A DNA stretch of 64,000 nt, taken from Macrotis lagotis (lineage: Eukaryota > Chordata > Mammalia > Peramelemorphia > Peramelidae). The position numbers and the translations under genes were made by a program. The notes beneath the pieces are model-generated. The model ran no database searches. It was not told the DNA's origin and saw only the letters and a list, made by a program, of their open reading frames with translations. Location of the stretch: positions 140,907,822-140,971,821 of the forward strand of contig NC_133658.1 in assembly GCF_037893015.1 (NCBI RefSeq), written 5' to 3'. Shown here piece after piece: positions 12,008 through 23,926 of this stretch (positions are counted from its first letter, which is position 1; the number at the start of each line of letters is the position of its first letter).

Positions 12008-12613
12008 AAGATTTATCTATTTTCTTGTGTTTTTCCTTAAACCCAGCTCTTAGTTTTATTTATTAGATCAATGATTTTCTTGCTTTTGATTTTATTAATC
12101 ACTTCCTTGATATTCAGAATTTCTAATTTGGAATTTAATTGGGGATCTTTAATTTGTTCTTTTTCTAGCTTTTTTAGTTGCATACCCAATTCATTGATCT
12201 TCTTTTTCTTTACTTTATTCATATAAGCATTTAGAGATATAAAATTTCCCCTCAAAACTGCCTTGGCTGCATGTCATAAATTTTGGTATGCTGTCTCATT
12301 GTTAACATTTTCTTGGATATAATTACTAGTTATTTCTATGATTTGCTGTTTGATCCACTCATTCTTTAAAATTAAGTTATTTAATTTCCAATTAATTTTT
12401 GGTTTATCTTTCCATGACCCTTTATTACATGTAATTTTTATTGCATCATGATCTGAGAAGTATGCATTTATTACTTCTGCCTTTCTGCATTTGATGATTA
12501 AGTTTTTATGCCCTAATACATGGTCAATTTTGATGTAGGGGGTCATGTATTGAAGTGAAAAATGTATATTCTTTTCTATCCCTATTAAGTTTTCACTAGA
12601 GGTTTATCATATC

Positions 12614-13148
12614 TGTTATAAATGAATGAAAAGAAAAACCTGCTAGAGAGTGAGAGAAAATTGCACATTTTATTGATGAACCTTGCAAGATACACCTTAC
12701 AAGATATGGGTACCTCACTCCTAGGCATGAGGCACACCTTAGTCTCAGGAGTCAGGTAATTTATTGTCCTCAGAAACTCTTTCCCCTCCCTCTTGGATGT
12801 TCATAGGCTCTCAGAGTTTTAGTTACAATCTAAAAGGTCTGCCCATTCCATGATATGTCCCTAATGTGATCCCCCCCACACACATCATCCAAAGCATGAT
12901 ATGCTAAAGAACCCCAATAGTCACAGGGGGTGTGTGAGTTAATATTCAATTACCTAATTGTGCAAACTCAGTAGCATTAGGTCAAGATCTCTAGGTCACT
13001 CTTGACCATTGGGGTTTGGTATCCCTGGAATGGGATTAGGAAGACTATTCCAGTTTTGTGATTGGCTGGGCCATTCCCCCTTTGTAATGGATTCCCTAAG
13101 GGCTCCCCACCAATATCCTGTGAAGACCAACACCCTACATTTCTCACA
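12614..13148 (-). mobile_element. Solo LTR of an endogenous retrovirus
   Basis: A 535-base block begins TG and ends CA on both strands, with related ends (TGTGAGAAAT at one end, ATTTATAACA at the other). It is flanked by a 5-base direct repeat 'atatc' (12609-12613 and 13149-13153) that falls within the L1 endonuclease region, so the L1 reads through when it is removed. On the minus strand an AATAAA (12669-12674) lies about 55 bases from the 3' end, which fits an LTR poly(A) signal with short R-U5. No internal viral gene is present, so the provirus was lost by LTR recombination. A 5-base duplication fits ERVL/class III or similar; the class is inference. Confidence 0.85.
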
Positions 13149-13626
13149 ATATCTAAGTTTTCAAAGATTTTATTCACCTTCCTTCTTGTTTATTTTGTGG
13201 TTAGATTTATCTAGTTCTGAAAGAGGGAGGTTGAGGTCCCTTATTAAAGTTTTGCTGTCTATGTCTCCTTGTAATTCATTCAGTTTTTGCTCTAGGAATT
13301 TGGATGCTCATTAGTTGAATGCTAAACCACTAATAATGATATAGCTTCACTATCAATGAAGTCTTTTAAGAATATATAGTTTCCTTCCTTATCCCTTTTA
13401 ATGAGATTTATTTTTGCTTTTGCTTTATCTAAGATCAAGATCCCTACCCCTGTTTTTTTACTTTAGCTGAAGCATAATTTATTTGCTCCATCCTTTTGCC
13501 TTTAGTGCATATGTATCTCTCTGCTTCAAATGTGTTTCTTGTAAACAACATATGGTAGGATTTATGTTTTTAATCCATTCTGCTATCTGTTTTGGTTTTA
13601 TGGGAGAGTTCATTCCATTCACATTT

Positions 13627-13781
13627 TTTTTTTAAGTTTTTCTGCAAAGCAATGGGATTAAGTGGCTTGCCTAAGGCCACACAGCTAGGTAATTATTAAG
13701 TGTTTGAGGCTGGATTTGAACTCAGGCCCTCCTGACTCCAGGGCTGGTGTTCTATCCACTGAAGACACCTAGCCACCCTTC
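13627..13781 (-). mobile_element. WSINE1-type SINE
   Basis: A tRNA-derived SINE on the minus strand: poly(T) at the left, 'gcaatgggattaagtggc', 'ccacacagctaggtaatta', a reversed B-box ('ggatttgaactc') and the head 'cacctagccacc' at the right. The target-site duplication 'ccattcacattt' is at 13615-13626 and 13782-13793, within the ORF2 start of the antisense L1. Confidence 0.93.
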
Positions 13782-14036
13782 CCATTCACATTTACAATTG
13801 ATTACTAATTGTGTATTTCCTTCCATGCTATTTTCCCCATTTATATTTTTCTCTTTCCTTTCCTCTTATTCCTCCTCACCAAAATTCTACTCCCTTTCCC
13901 CTTTAACTTTTCTTTTAACTTTCAGTTTATTTTCACTTATACCTTCGCCTTCCCTTTTATCAGTCCCTTCTTCCCTTTTCTTTCCCCCCCCCCCCCCCCT
14001 TTCCTGTCCTTTCAACTGAACTTCATTAGTCCCCTC

Positions 14037-14200
14037 TCGATCCTGGTTGGCCTCCTCTGGATGTACTCTGGTTTATCAACATCCTTCCTAAAATGTGACA
14101 CTCAAAAAAAAACCATAATACTAGAGGTGTGTCCTGATTATGGAGAAGGATAGTGAGACTATGATGTCCTTTATTCAGCATGCAATGTAAAACTTTTAAA
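14037..14200 (+). repeat. CR1/L3-type LINE fragment
   Basis: 'ggttggcctcctctggatg', 'tctggtttatcaacatcctt', and 'aaatgtgacactcaaaa' follow the conserved text near the 3' end of CR1-clade LINEs (the 'gccctcctctggac ... cagaactg...ca' block). No frame remains. Confidence 0.6.
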
Positions 14201-14522
14201 AATACAAGAGACATTCATTAAATAGCCCAAAGTTGAATTCTCTCTATGTAAAATCCCCTGCCTTTTCTAATGATGAGCCTTGGATTCAGCAATAGACTCA
14301 GAAATTCCAATAGGCAAAAGAATTGAGTTTTCTTATCCCTTCCCCTGGTATTTATTTCTTTTAAAAAACAAAACAAACCCCACCTTCTTTTGTTTTCCTT
14401 GGGAACCTTCAATTGGGGCAGGAGGTGGGGCCCTGAACTCTCATGCCAGCTCAGCTCTGATACCTTTCATGAAGAGAGGTTTCCCCTGGCTCTTTATTCT
14501 ATGGGTGTAATGGGAGAAGAAC

Positions 14523-14600
14523 ACACTTGTTCAAGCAAAGAAAATGAGGTGGAGGTGAGGGACACTTGTTCAAGCAAAGAAAATGAGGTGGGGGTGAGGG
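14523..14600. repeat. Tandem duplication of a 39-base unit
   Basis: Two adjacent units, 14523-14561 and 14562-14600, both start 'acacttgttcaagcaaagaa' and differ by one base ('ggaggtg' against 'gggggtg'). The flanking DNA is not recognised. Confidence 0.95.
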
Positions 14601-14764
14601 TCAGGTAACTTGATCCCTTTAGTCCCTTGATCCAGTTAGTCAACTGGCCCCCAAGAAAGATCTCTTCTAGAAATCTAAGTGGTCATGATTTCTGTATTAC
14701 TAAAGGTAGGGTATTAAGTTTATTTAGAACATCTAGTTCCAGATTACAGTTTTCCATTCAACTC

Positions 14765-15005
14765 AGTCCAATTCATAGAGCCATGGAGGTTTAGAAAGGG
14801 CTCTTAGATCACAGATCCCTACTACAATCCAGACTTGAAAAAGGAATTTTCAACATCCATTATCTGCCTAAAGATCTCCAGTGACATTGGAGCTCACTAC
14901 CTCTTGAGGCAGCTTTGATTGTTGCCTTATATTGGGCTAACCTCCGCTCCTTGTAATTTCCACACATTTGTGCTAAATCTTTGTTCTAGAGCCAAGCAAG
15001 TGAGG
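14765..15005 (+). repeat. CR1/L3-type LINE fragment
   Basis: The motifs 'tctccagtgacattggagct', 'cactacctcttgaggcagc', 'ttgttgccttatattgggc' and 'ttctagagccaagcaagtg' follow CR1-clade 3' sequence in order. Diverged, no coding frame. Confidence 0.65.
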
Positions 15006-15029
15006 AAGGCAAGAAATATTTATATAGTG

Positions 15030-15244
15030 TCACTTTGTGGCAGTCATGTGCTAGGCAATTTTAAAAAATATTATCTTCCTTGATTTTCTCAACAATTCTT
15101 CAAGCTAAGAACTATTATTAATATCCATTTTACAATTGAGGAAACTGAGCAAACAGAGATTGAGTGATTTGCCCAGGATCACAGAACTAGCCAGTATTCT
15201 GCATCTAAATGACAGACCTTCAGATTTAAAGATAGCCAGCACAT
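15030..15244 (+). repeat. MIR3-like core SINE (old)
   Basis: 'ggcagtcatgtgctaggcaa', 'catttacaattgaggaaact' style 'ccattttacaattgaggaaa', and 'gatttgcccaggatcacaga' give the motif order of the marsupial MIR3-like SINEs. The tail meets the newer SINE at 15260. Confidence 0.6.
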
Positions 15245-15259
15245 CTTCCCTCTAATTTA

Positions 15260-15414
15260 TTTTTTTTTGTTTATATTTTTGCAAGTCAAATGGCGTTAAG
15301 TGGCTTGCCCAAGACCACACAGCTAGGTAATTATTAAGTGACTGAGGTCGGACTTGAACCCAGGTACTCCTGACTCCAGGGCCATGCTCTATCCACTTCG
15401 CCACCTAGCCGCCC
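15260..15414 (-). mobile_element. WSINE1-type SINE
   Basis: Near full length, minus strand: T-rich tail at the left and head 'cacctagccgcccc' at the right. The target-site duplication 'cttccctctaattta' is at 15245-15259 and 15415-15429, perfect over 15 bases. Confidence 0.95.
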
Positions 15415-15469
15415 CTTCCCTCTAATTTAAATGCCCTTCTAGTATTTGACCAATCTTCTGATAACATAA

Positions 15470-15600
15470 TTTCCAGGCCCCTCACTTCCTGACCCCTATC
15501 CGCTAGATGAACTCCAAATTTTCAATGCTTTTCTTAAAAAATGTGACCAGAACTGATCACAATATTATCAATGTGTTGAAAAAACACAACAGGCCTCCAA
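15470..15600 (+). repeat. CR1/L3-type LINE fragment
   Basis: 'ccaggcccctcacttcctga' and 'tgtgaccagaactgatcaca' correspond to the CR1 3' block ending in 'cagaactgnacacaatact'. Short and diverged. Confidence 0.45.
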
Positions 15601-18170
15601 TTTGCAACTTATATATAATTTACAACAAAGGATAAAAAAAATAAATGAATGGCTGGGTCACTGGCCACATGGAGCTTGTAGTCTACTCAGGGAAATATGC
15701 TAAACATAAAAATATTATAGTTCAAAATATAATACAATAAACAAATATCAATTAGGAGCAGAGAAGGCTTCATGGAGGTAGTTTTGGAGCTAGCCCTTGA
15801 AGGAGAACTAAAATTTTATCAGGAAGAAACAAAGCTGTCAGTAGATGGAGAAATCATTCTTTTTACATGGACTGGCATGAACAAATCCCACAGAGGCAGA
15901 TAAGGTTGGTATAAGTTCAGGGAACAGTGAGAAGTCCAGTCTGTCAGGAACAGTATATGTGGGTGAGTAATGTGAGATAATGCTAGAGAGAGATACAGGA
16001 ATCAGATTGGATGGTGGGTGGTTGTCAATGTTGGGTTAAAGAGTTGGTCTCTTGTTAGAGCATAGAATTCCAGAGCTGGAAGGAACCTTGGAGGATCATA
16101 TCTTGTGCTCCATAATCATTTAGGGTCCTATTAATATAAAACTCCCACACAAAACCCTGGGCTTTGATAGGAGGAAAGAAGGAAAGAAGGAAAGAAGGAA
16201 AAAAGAGAGGAAGGAGGAGAAAATGAGGAGAGGAGGAATTTGTTAAGCTTTATTAAGTACTAGCCACTGTGCTAAGCATTTTACAAATATTAACACATTT
16301 GATCTCAATTAAAGGACTAAAATAGTTCTTCCTGAAGTTGTTTCCTTCCCTGGAGACCTGAGGGCCAGAGAATCCTATATAACCTCTGGTTTTAGGTTGG
16401 GCTAACAGATGTCTCTAGTTTCTAAGCATTTATGTCTTGTATATGAATGAAAAGAACATTAGAGTTTGAGTCTCAAGTCTACCTCCCCTCAGCTTCAATT
16501 TCCTTCTTTGCAAAATGGGGCTTCTAGTATTGACATGAGAAGTCAATGACAGTTCAACTGCCTCACCCCACTTAGACCTGCAAGTCCCGAAAGGGGTTGA
16601 CTATGGGTGAAAAGAGTAAAAAAGATTGGGCACATTATTCAAAGTGTTATCTTCAGCCTGGAAAGGAAAAGGAAGGGGGGGGGGGAGTAAAGCAGCCTTG
16701 TTCTAAAAATGTCCCAAACCACAGGAAACTCTTAGATGTGCAATATTTTTCCTTTTATTCTTCCTATCCTTTTCTTTCTTCTCCTTTTTTTTAAAAAAAG
16801 TAAAATTTCACCAAACAGGCCTCAGACATTAGCTAACCATTTCCTGAAGGAATGAACTCTGTGACCAGAAAAACAGACCACTAGATCTAATGAGATTTTC
16901 AGAAAAGAAGATCAGGAATCCCTCAAATAACCAGTGATAGAATCACATGGATGAGTTGGAGAAAGGAGGGAGGGAGAGAAGAAAAAAAAAATTCTACCCT
17001 CCCTGAACCTGATCCAAGTTTCTTTAAAGCAAAAACTTGCCTTAGCTCAATGATACCTAGGGAATGAAATCTAAAATAATGCCACTTCTTCAAGAGCTCC
17101 TGTCCCTGGGGAGTCAGAACTGAGGGTATGTGGAGGCCTTAGATTGACAACTGAATTTTGAGCTTAATTTCTCCCCTGCCTAAACTAGATGGGTAGGAAT
17201 AGTGATGTCCTCTGGGATTCAAGAAAAGGAAGGAAAATGCCTGAGAACAGAGGTGTCAGCTAAATTGGGGACAGGGTGGAATGGATCCAGGGCAATTCCC
17301 AAAGTCTTTCTCTCTCTGCTTTCCCACACCCACAAAGAAGCCACAGGAGACTTATTTTAAAATTATTTCCAAGATTGTGGGTGGGAAATAATGTGGGGGG
17401 ACTGGGGATTGATGTGTTGATGAAGGATAGCTAAAGAAGGTAGAAGGGCAAAAGTAGCTTTGAGCCTTATTCAATGTCTTTTTTGAATGCAGGAAAAATT
17501 CAAGAACCTCCAGAAAAGGACGTCTTTGTTGATCATTTTTAGTCAATAAATTTGGGGACTACACACAATATTTAGCACCCTTTGGCTATGCCCTCTAGAA
17601 GCTTCTGTTTTAAAGCTGAGGATATATAGTTATGGGTGTTTTGCCCAAAGCTGTACCCACCCACACACCTCCTCTACCCCCCTTATGCTTCTCTGAGTTC
17701 TAACTCCACCAAAAGTACTTCATCTCTTTATTGCTGCAATCTGGGATTTCACATTTCTTTTGCCCTTCAGAGATGGAGAATAGGTACAAGGGATGAGATC
17801 CATGATGGAGGAGCTGGAGAAGCCAAGGAGACAATTATAATAATACTAATAATGATGATAATAATAACTAGCTGGAATTTATATAACACTTTAAGGTTTA
17901 CAAAGCACTTTATTTATGGTATCTCATTTGATAAATTATGGTGTAGAGATGAAGTACATTTCTTCAATTAAATTTATTAAGCATCTACAATGTGCTAGAA
18001 ACCAGGAATACAAAAATAGATAGGGTAGACTTTGTTCATAAGTAGATAATTTTTTAATAAGAAAGGAGATATATCTAAATAACTGTGATTTAAAAGGAGA
18101 GAGAGAGAAAAAAATTTTTTTAAATAAAAGGAGAGGGAGATAAGTCCATAGGAAACAAGTAGGTGAGCAT
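15600..18170. other. Intergenic DNA with old SINE/LINE remains
   Basis: No gene recognised. Contents seen: LINE-like remains at about 15770-16050, a CR1-like start at about 16055-16110 ('agaattccagagctggaagg'), a (GGAAAGAA)n microsatellite at about 16168-16205, a MIR3-like fragment at about 16240-16310, a G run at 16676-16686, and a MIR3-like SINE at about 17835-17945 beginning in an (ATA)-rich stretch. The rest shows no pattern I can name. Confidence 0.5.
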
Positions 18171-18190
18171 TACAAGAAATATAATTTCAG

Positions 18191-18357
18191 GGGTGGCTAG
18201 GTGGCACAGTGGATAAAGCACTGGCCCTGGAGTCAGGAGTACCTGGGTTCAAATCCAGTCTCAGACACTTAATAATTACCTAGCTGTGTGGCCTTGGGCA
18301 AGCCACTTAACCCTATTTGCCTTGCAAAAACCTAAAAAATAAAAAAAAATTTAAAAA
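18191..18357 (+). mobile_element. WSINE1-type SINE
   Basis: Full length on the plus strand: head 'gggtggctaggtggcacagt', B-box 'ggttcaaatcc', 'ctagctgtgtggccttgggc', and an A-rich tail after 'gccttgcaaaaacct'. The target-site duplication 'aagaaatataatttcag' at 18174-18190 recurs at 18358-18374 with one change. Confidence 0.95.
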
Positions 18358-18374
18358 AAGAAATGTAATTTCAG

Positions 18375-18640
18375 GGAAAGCTTCCCGGAAGAGGTGGCAT
18401 ATAAATTGATCCAAGAAGGGAGAAATGGAAGGAGGAGCTTCAACAGACAGAATTTGAGGTTAGGAAGAGGGCTTAGAAAGGAGGCATAGAAGGGTTAGAA
18501 AGGTCAGTTTGGCTGGAATATGGATCATATGGAGAAACATAGGCTAAATCTAACTTCTATATGTGAGTGTGTTTCAATGTCAGAATCAGTAATTTATACT
18601 TTATACTTTATTTGACAGGCTATGGGGAAGAGGAGTGTTA
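18375..18640 (-). repeat. L2/CR1-clade LINE remains
   Basis: 'gaagaggtggcatataaatt' and 'ggtcagtttggctggaatat' belong to a diverged LINE text also seen at 29440-29600 in this window. Orientation and family are inferred from that similarity only. Confidence 0.35.
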
Positions 18641-18989
18641 CAATTAAAAGGCACAATATCTTTGTTCTATCTTTAGTTATGAAACAGATGGTTTAGTGTC
18701 CCAGGCTGCTCTGCCCATGGTGAGGCAGAATCAAAGCCTTACTAGGGAGGGGTGATTAGGACTTTGCCTCAGAATACCAGGAGCTGGAAGTGGAACAGAA
18801 GTTCCATATTTCACCATGAGTGTATTTCACCCCTCTCTTGCCTGTGGTCAGCCTCTTGACTACCCCTTTTTTGTCTTCTACCTTGTCCAGCTGAAATGCA
18901 TTTCACCAGGGATTAAATTTCCTGTATCCTTCACATTCTACCCCAGTTCAACGGAATTTGGCTAGAGCACCAGAACTCTGTGTTACATC

Positions 18990-19310
18990 TCAGTCCAATC
19001 AAAGAATTTTAAGTTTGTAGGGAACTTAAAGGTCATCCATTTAGTCCAAGCTCCCACCCAATATAGTTTTATCTTCAGCTGAACTTTCTACATCTCTGAC
19101 AAAATTTGAGGCGATCTTTTTTCCCCTCATTTGATCTCATGGCCCTTTGTGCTCATACACTTTTCACAGTCCATGGCTATTATGGTCATCTGTATACAAC
19201 TCTTATCTCCCCTGATTAGATTGTAAAATCCCTGAGAGCAAAGTCTGTGTTTAAAATACTGCTCTCAGCTCCTAATAAGTGCTTAATGTTTATTGACTGA
19301 ATGAATGAAA
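18990..19310 (+). repeat. CR1-like and L2-like remains
   Basis: 'ttaaaggtcatccatttagt' (CR1-type) is followed at about 19150-19310 by an L2 3' end: 'attgtaaaatccctgagagc' and 'aataagtgcttaatgtttat' ending in a TGAATGAA repeat. Confidence 0.5.
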
Positions 19311-20540
19311 ATTATATGAGAGGGAAAAATAAATGTTAAAGGTTAAAAGAAAGATACAGCAATACTAGGCTGAGAAGGGGAGAATTCAAGTTAAAGATGC
19401 CTTATGCTCAGACCCTCCCCAACTTTCGGTTCAGAGAGGAAATGTTTGGAGCTGTTGTCACACTATCCACTGAACTTTTGGGAAATGATTTCAGGACTGG
19501 CATCTTCGCTTCTTTGAGGGGATTAAGAGGGAACACTGGTTTTGTGCTTGTGTCTAGGGGAGGAGAATGACACCCAGTAAGAGGAGTTATCTAAAGAAGT
19601 TCTATATTTTCCATTCTGGAAAATCCCATGAGACTTCTTGATAGTACCATTTTTAAAAGATAAACAACTAAACTATGGCAGCTATTATCAAAAAGATTCT
19701 TTGGGGTTTGTGGGGGAGGGCTAAATTCTTGAAAATAGAATGTAGGGCTCTTAGAAAGGAGAATGAAGGAAAAGCTAATGAAACATGTATTGTTTGAAGT
19801 AATAAAAGCTGTTTGTTTTCTCTTAGATTTGTGAAAACTGGGAGATTCATGAAAGGCCTTTCAATTCTATTCAATTCAAAGTCTATTCTTTCTCTTGGTC
19901 CAACCCTGGGATTGGTCCATTGAACGTGATATAAAAGAAATAAAAGGCTAATTTCCTTTGGGGGAAATCCAAGTTACACGTGATATATTTGAAAATGAAT
20001 AGTAATGAGAATATTGTTCTGTAGTATAACATTATAGGAAATTAGGAAGGAGAGTAATCAATGAGTTGTGAAGGGCTGACTGAGGTATTCTAAAGAGGTA
20101 GATTTTCCACAAAGCTGAAGCACCAAAGTGATTTTGTTTTGTTTTCCAGTTTAGCCATTTTGAATGGAAATCTTTCTTAAATATATTTCCTACTTCCTGG
20201 TCTTCTTAAAGCAGGGAATGCATGCTTATGGGTGAGTTGGGGGTCATCACTAGAAATATCTAGGATTTTGCTTTCCAGTAATACATTTCTGCATCAGCTC
20301 TAGAGTTTCCCCTTCTCCCTTTTCAAAGTCAGACTGCTAATTATCGGTTCTATTGTCATTGCCTACTTCCTACAGCTTCCTGACCCCTCCCCGCTTCTAG
20401 TTTCTAGTTTCTAATCTAGCCCAGAGGTAGGGAAAGGCCATTAAGAGCATCTATAAGAAGACATAATTGTAATACTAGACTTCCTTTTTTTATCTCCCTG
20501 TCCTAGGCTAGGCCTCAGTTTCCTGAGAGGACTGGATTAA
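19311..20540. other. Intergenic DNA, nothing recognised
   Basis: About 1.2 kb without a recognised repeat or gene. Candidate for conserved non-coding sequence simply because it is repeat-poor; nothing in it tells a function. Confidence 0.4.
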
Positions 20541-20545
20541 ATCAG

Positions 20546-20715
20546 GGTTCTTAACCTCAGATCCTCCAACCTATGTTTTATAATATTTTCGTAACTGTAG
20601 CTCAATTAGTTTCTTTCACAATCTTATAAATTTTATTAAAATATTTAAAAAAATTTTTCTGAGAAAGAAATCTAAAGGCTTCACCCGAACATGATACAAA
20701 AAAAAAAAATTAGGC
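20546..20715. repeat. hAT-Charlie-like non-autonomous DNA transposon remnant
   Basis: It starts with 'gttcttaacctcagatcc', the terminal sequence of MER-type hAT elements, and has an interior like the better-preserved copy at 38911-39148. The right terminal repeat is not clear. Confidence 0.4.
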
Positions 20716-20799
20716 TTATTGAAAAAAAACAGACTTATTGGACTAGATGATCCCAAAGGTTTCCCTCAATGACCAATCTCTTTAAGAATTGTCTTTCAA

Positions 20800-22000
20800 A
20801 ATAAAATCCCATGAAAAACTGAAGATGTCAGTATTAAGTTCAGTTTGAAGGCTCTATTTTTCAGAGCTGAGATGACTTGAAGTTTTACCTCCAGGTAAAT
20901 CTAGAATTAATGTTACTTCAAACTAACCATCTAATTAAAACCATTACATTATTTATTATCAAGCAAGCATTTAACTTATTGTTTTTTTAATTACTAAGGG
21001 TCCTGATCCCCTGGACTTGTCGCTCAGTTAAAATAACTAAAATGGCACCCTGAATGCACTTGGTGTACACGTGGTATACTATGGACCCTTTGGTTCTTTT
21101 GTGCAAAGTATGGTAGTTTATTCACATACATAATTCTCCATTCTTCTTTAGTAACACCACTGTGGGTGATATATAAGGGCTGTTAGATTCATTGATAATG
21201 TCATTACTTGAGATGGTTTCTAAGATCTTTCATTATAGTGATAATAGTGAAATCAGTGAATTGGATTCTGTGGACTGTTCCTAGTTCACATCTTTGATTC
21301 ATTGAGGTCTGGGTTTTATGGGCCCACACCAGTTGAAAAGGAGGTAATTGATTCCCAGAAAATTTCTGGGGATCTCCACCCTTTATGCTAAGATAAATTG
21401 GCCAAATTCTCCAGATTAATGCTAAAGTTCATTTTAATATAGTTTGACAGTCTTGTGGAGTCGTCATACAAATTAGGAGTGATGAAGGAGGAATTCCTGA
21501 GCAAATTACCTGTCTAGTGACTCATAATGAGTTTCACTGGTATTCAGAGTTTAAGTTGTTCATCAGGTTCTGCCCCTCCCTTCCAGTAGCAGGAGGATAT
21601 ATGTGAAATAGGCTTAAATGATCAAGGAAGAGATCCAAATAGAAAAGGAAATGTGTCTGAACCAAGACATACCTGACTGATCCTCCATATTATTTTTCTG
21701 GGGATGGTGGATCATGGCTACTTATTCTTACAACTTGAAAAGCATTGGAGAAATAGGGGAGTTAAGGATGGTAAGAGCTCTTTGAAAAATGAGGATCACA
21801 ATCAGAATAACAGTGATAAACAATGTTGAAAGCATACAATTTACATATGAAAATGCTACTTCTAACCTAGAACATTGACTGTGACTGGCTTTTAATCAGT
21901 TCATATTTTTGAAGTGTCAAAATGTTGGCCTTAAAAACACACACACAATCATGAAAATTAGTGCAAGTTTCATTTCCATTTTTTTAAATAGGAATAAGTG
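20800..22000. other. Intergenic DNA, nothing recognised
   Basis: No repeat family or coding exon was recognised. A short (CA)n run occurs at about 21938-21947. Sequence is of average composition. Confidence 0.4.
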
Positions 22001-23230
22001 ATTTTAGCATAGGACACACCTCCTTGGCAGTTGCCTATTTGAGGCACATAGAATATTAAGTGATTTGTCTATGATCACACAATTGAACTCAGGTCATCTT
22101 AACTCCAAATCCAAAATTTTATCCACAAAAGCACATAATCTGTATTATAATTTACAGATGGGAAAACAGACTCAGAGAGTGAAAAGTGACCTTGCCTAAA
22201 GTCAGTTGACAAGTGATTAAGTAAAGACATAAATCTGATAGACTTTTGATTTTAAGCTCAGTGCTCTTTTTTTTTTTTATTAAAAATATCTTTCCTGGCC
22301 TTGGATTATGCCAAACAAAACCATTCATGCTCTTCGATCTTGTGAATAATTGCAGAATGGAAGTCATATTTAATATGGGGGCAAAGGAATACTTTCTCTA
22401 AATTAATCAGCATGTAGCAGAATCAAATCCATGCTCTTGGGCTCACAGACATCATGATCTATTCCCTAGAGCTATCCAGACCATATTTTAGCTTGATGCT
22501 TTTGTAAAGTACATCTCTGATTATGGAAGAAAATATCATTCATTGGAAGATTATTCAGAATTCAAAATTAAAATTACATCATGAACTTAAAAGGTCTATC
22601 ACAACTTAAGGTTAAAAAAAGATAAATACAGTAGAAGTACTCTAAATAAATGGATTTAAGGAAGATGGGTACATAGCTACTGTTCTTGGGACATGAGGAC
22701 AAAGTCTTCCCTTTCTTTACCAGAGATACTGTCTGTGATTTTGAAAGAGTCACCTGAAGTTTCCTCATTTCTAGTTTAAGGACATTGAAACAGATACACT
22801 CTAAAATTCATTCCAGAATTAATATTCCATAACTTATATTCATAGAATTAAAGATTTTAGACTTGGAAGAGGCCTTGAAGGTCATCTAATTCACCTTGAG
22901 AAAATCAAGACCTGGAGAGGTTAAATGACTTTCCAAGGCCACACAACTGGTAAGTTGGTTGTTTGTGATTTTTTGGTTGTTCTCTAAGAGAACCAAAATG
23001 CTTTTTTTAAAAAAAAAGGAAATTGAATGATATTAATTTTTTTTCTCTGTCCTCCATCTCCTCTTCTTTAATGGGGAGAAGATGTGGAGAAAAGAGAAAG
23101 AGAAATTTTTCTCAAATATACCTAGTCAAGCAAAACAAGATCCCACATTGGAAAAGTCCAAAAAAAAATGCATCAATCTGCATTGAATTCCTTGCTCCTT
23201 TCTCAGAATGTCATGTTCCGTCTTGGATCT
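22001..23230. other. Intergenic DNA with MIR/CR1 remains
   Basis: Contains diverged core-SINE text at about 22035-22240 ('tgggaaaacagactcagaga', 'gccttgcctaaagtcag' style) and a CR1/THER-like stretch at about 22840-22960 ('cttggaagaggccttgaagg', 'ttaaatgactttccaaggcc'). No gene seen. Confidence 0.45.
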
Positions 23231-23610
23231 CCTGAAATTATGGTGGATCATTTTGTCAGTAAAAGTTTTTTTCTTTCAAAGTTATTTGTCTTTACATTGT
23301 TGTTGTTACTATATAAGACATTTTCCTAGTTCTATTCATTTCATTCTGCCTCAGTTCACAAAATCCTTCTAGGTTTGTATGAAATTCCATTTCTTATTGC
23401 ACAATAGTATTCCATTACACTTACAAATCATAATTTGTTCAACCATTTTCCTATTCATCCTCTTAATTCACAATTCTTTGCCATTGCAAAGAGAGCTGAT
23501 ATAAATATTTTTTGTACATGTGGGTCTTTTTTCTTTCTTTGATCTCTTTGGGGCATAGTTGAATATAATATAATTTTAGGGGAATGTTGCTGGTTCAAAA
23601 GGTATTCACA

Positions 23611-23926
23611 TTTCTCTCTCATCAGACTCAATTTGGATCAATGTACAACATGGAAAAAGTAAAGACTGACAGATTGCTTTCAGTGGGGGTGGGGGAGGGA
23701 AGTATGATTGGGGGGAAAATTGTAAAAGTCAAATAATATCTTTAATAAAAATGATTTTTTTTTAGGTTTTTGCAAGGCAAATATGGTTAAGTGGCTTGCC
23801 CAAGGCCACACAGCTAGGTAATTATTAAGTGTCCGAGACAGGATTTGAACCCAAGTACTCCTGACTCCAGGGCCGGTGCTTTATCCACTGCACCACCTAG
23901 CTGCCCCTAAAAATAAATTTTTTAAA
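23611..23926 (+). mobile_element. Severely 5'-truncated L1 (3' UTR only)
   Basis: Only the last 160 or so bases of an L1 plus tail: text equal to 11832-11990 of the full-length L1 ('caatttggatcaatgtacaa', 'gtaaagactgacagattgc', G-rich stretch, 'aataatatctttaataaaaa'). A SINE sits in its A-rich tail. The target-site duplication 'aaaaggtattcaca' is at 23597-23610 and 23927-23940. Confidence 0.93.
23755..23908 (-). mobile_element. WSINE1-type SINE nested in an L1 tail
   Basis: Minus-strand full-length copy with T-run, 'ttttgcaaggcaaatatggt', and head 'cacctagctgcccc'. It sits within the A-rich tail of the short L1; 'taaaaat' occurs on both sides. Confidence 0.92.

Larger units (their letters stand above)
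12008..14036 (-). mobile_element. Antisense L1 host fragment, part 2 (endonuclease region and spacer)
   Basis: Continuation of the antisense L1 whose first part is at 4515-5199. On the minus strand it runs through the ORF2 linker and endonuclease (open stretch at 12274-12546 with KIDHVLGHK and YFSDHDAIK) to the ORF2 start at about 13790 and on into the inter-ORF spacer, which is C/T-rich on the plus strand (13800-14020, with a 16-base C run at about 13984-13999). It holds a solo LTR at 12614-13148 and a SINE at 13627-13781. ORF1 and the 5' UTR are absent. Confidence 0.88.

Noticed and set aside
12614..13148. A complete endogenous retrovirus
   Set aside because: Only one LTR-like unit with its target-site duplication is present; no gag, pol or env sequence is seen.
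18191..18270. tRNA gene (A- and B-box-like sequences in SINE heads)
   Set aside because: They are the tRNA-derived heads of SINEs; no cloverleaf with a proper anticodon arm can be seen, and the same sequence is repeated many times.
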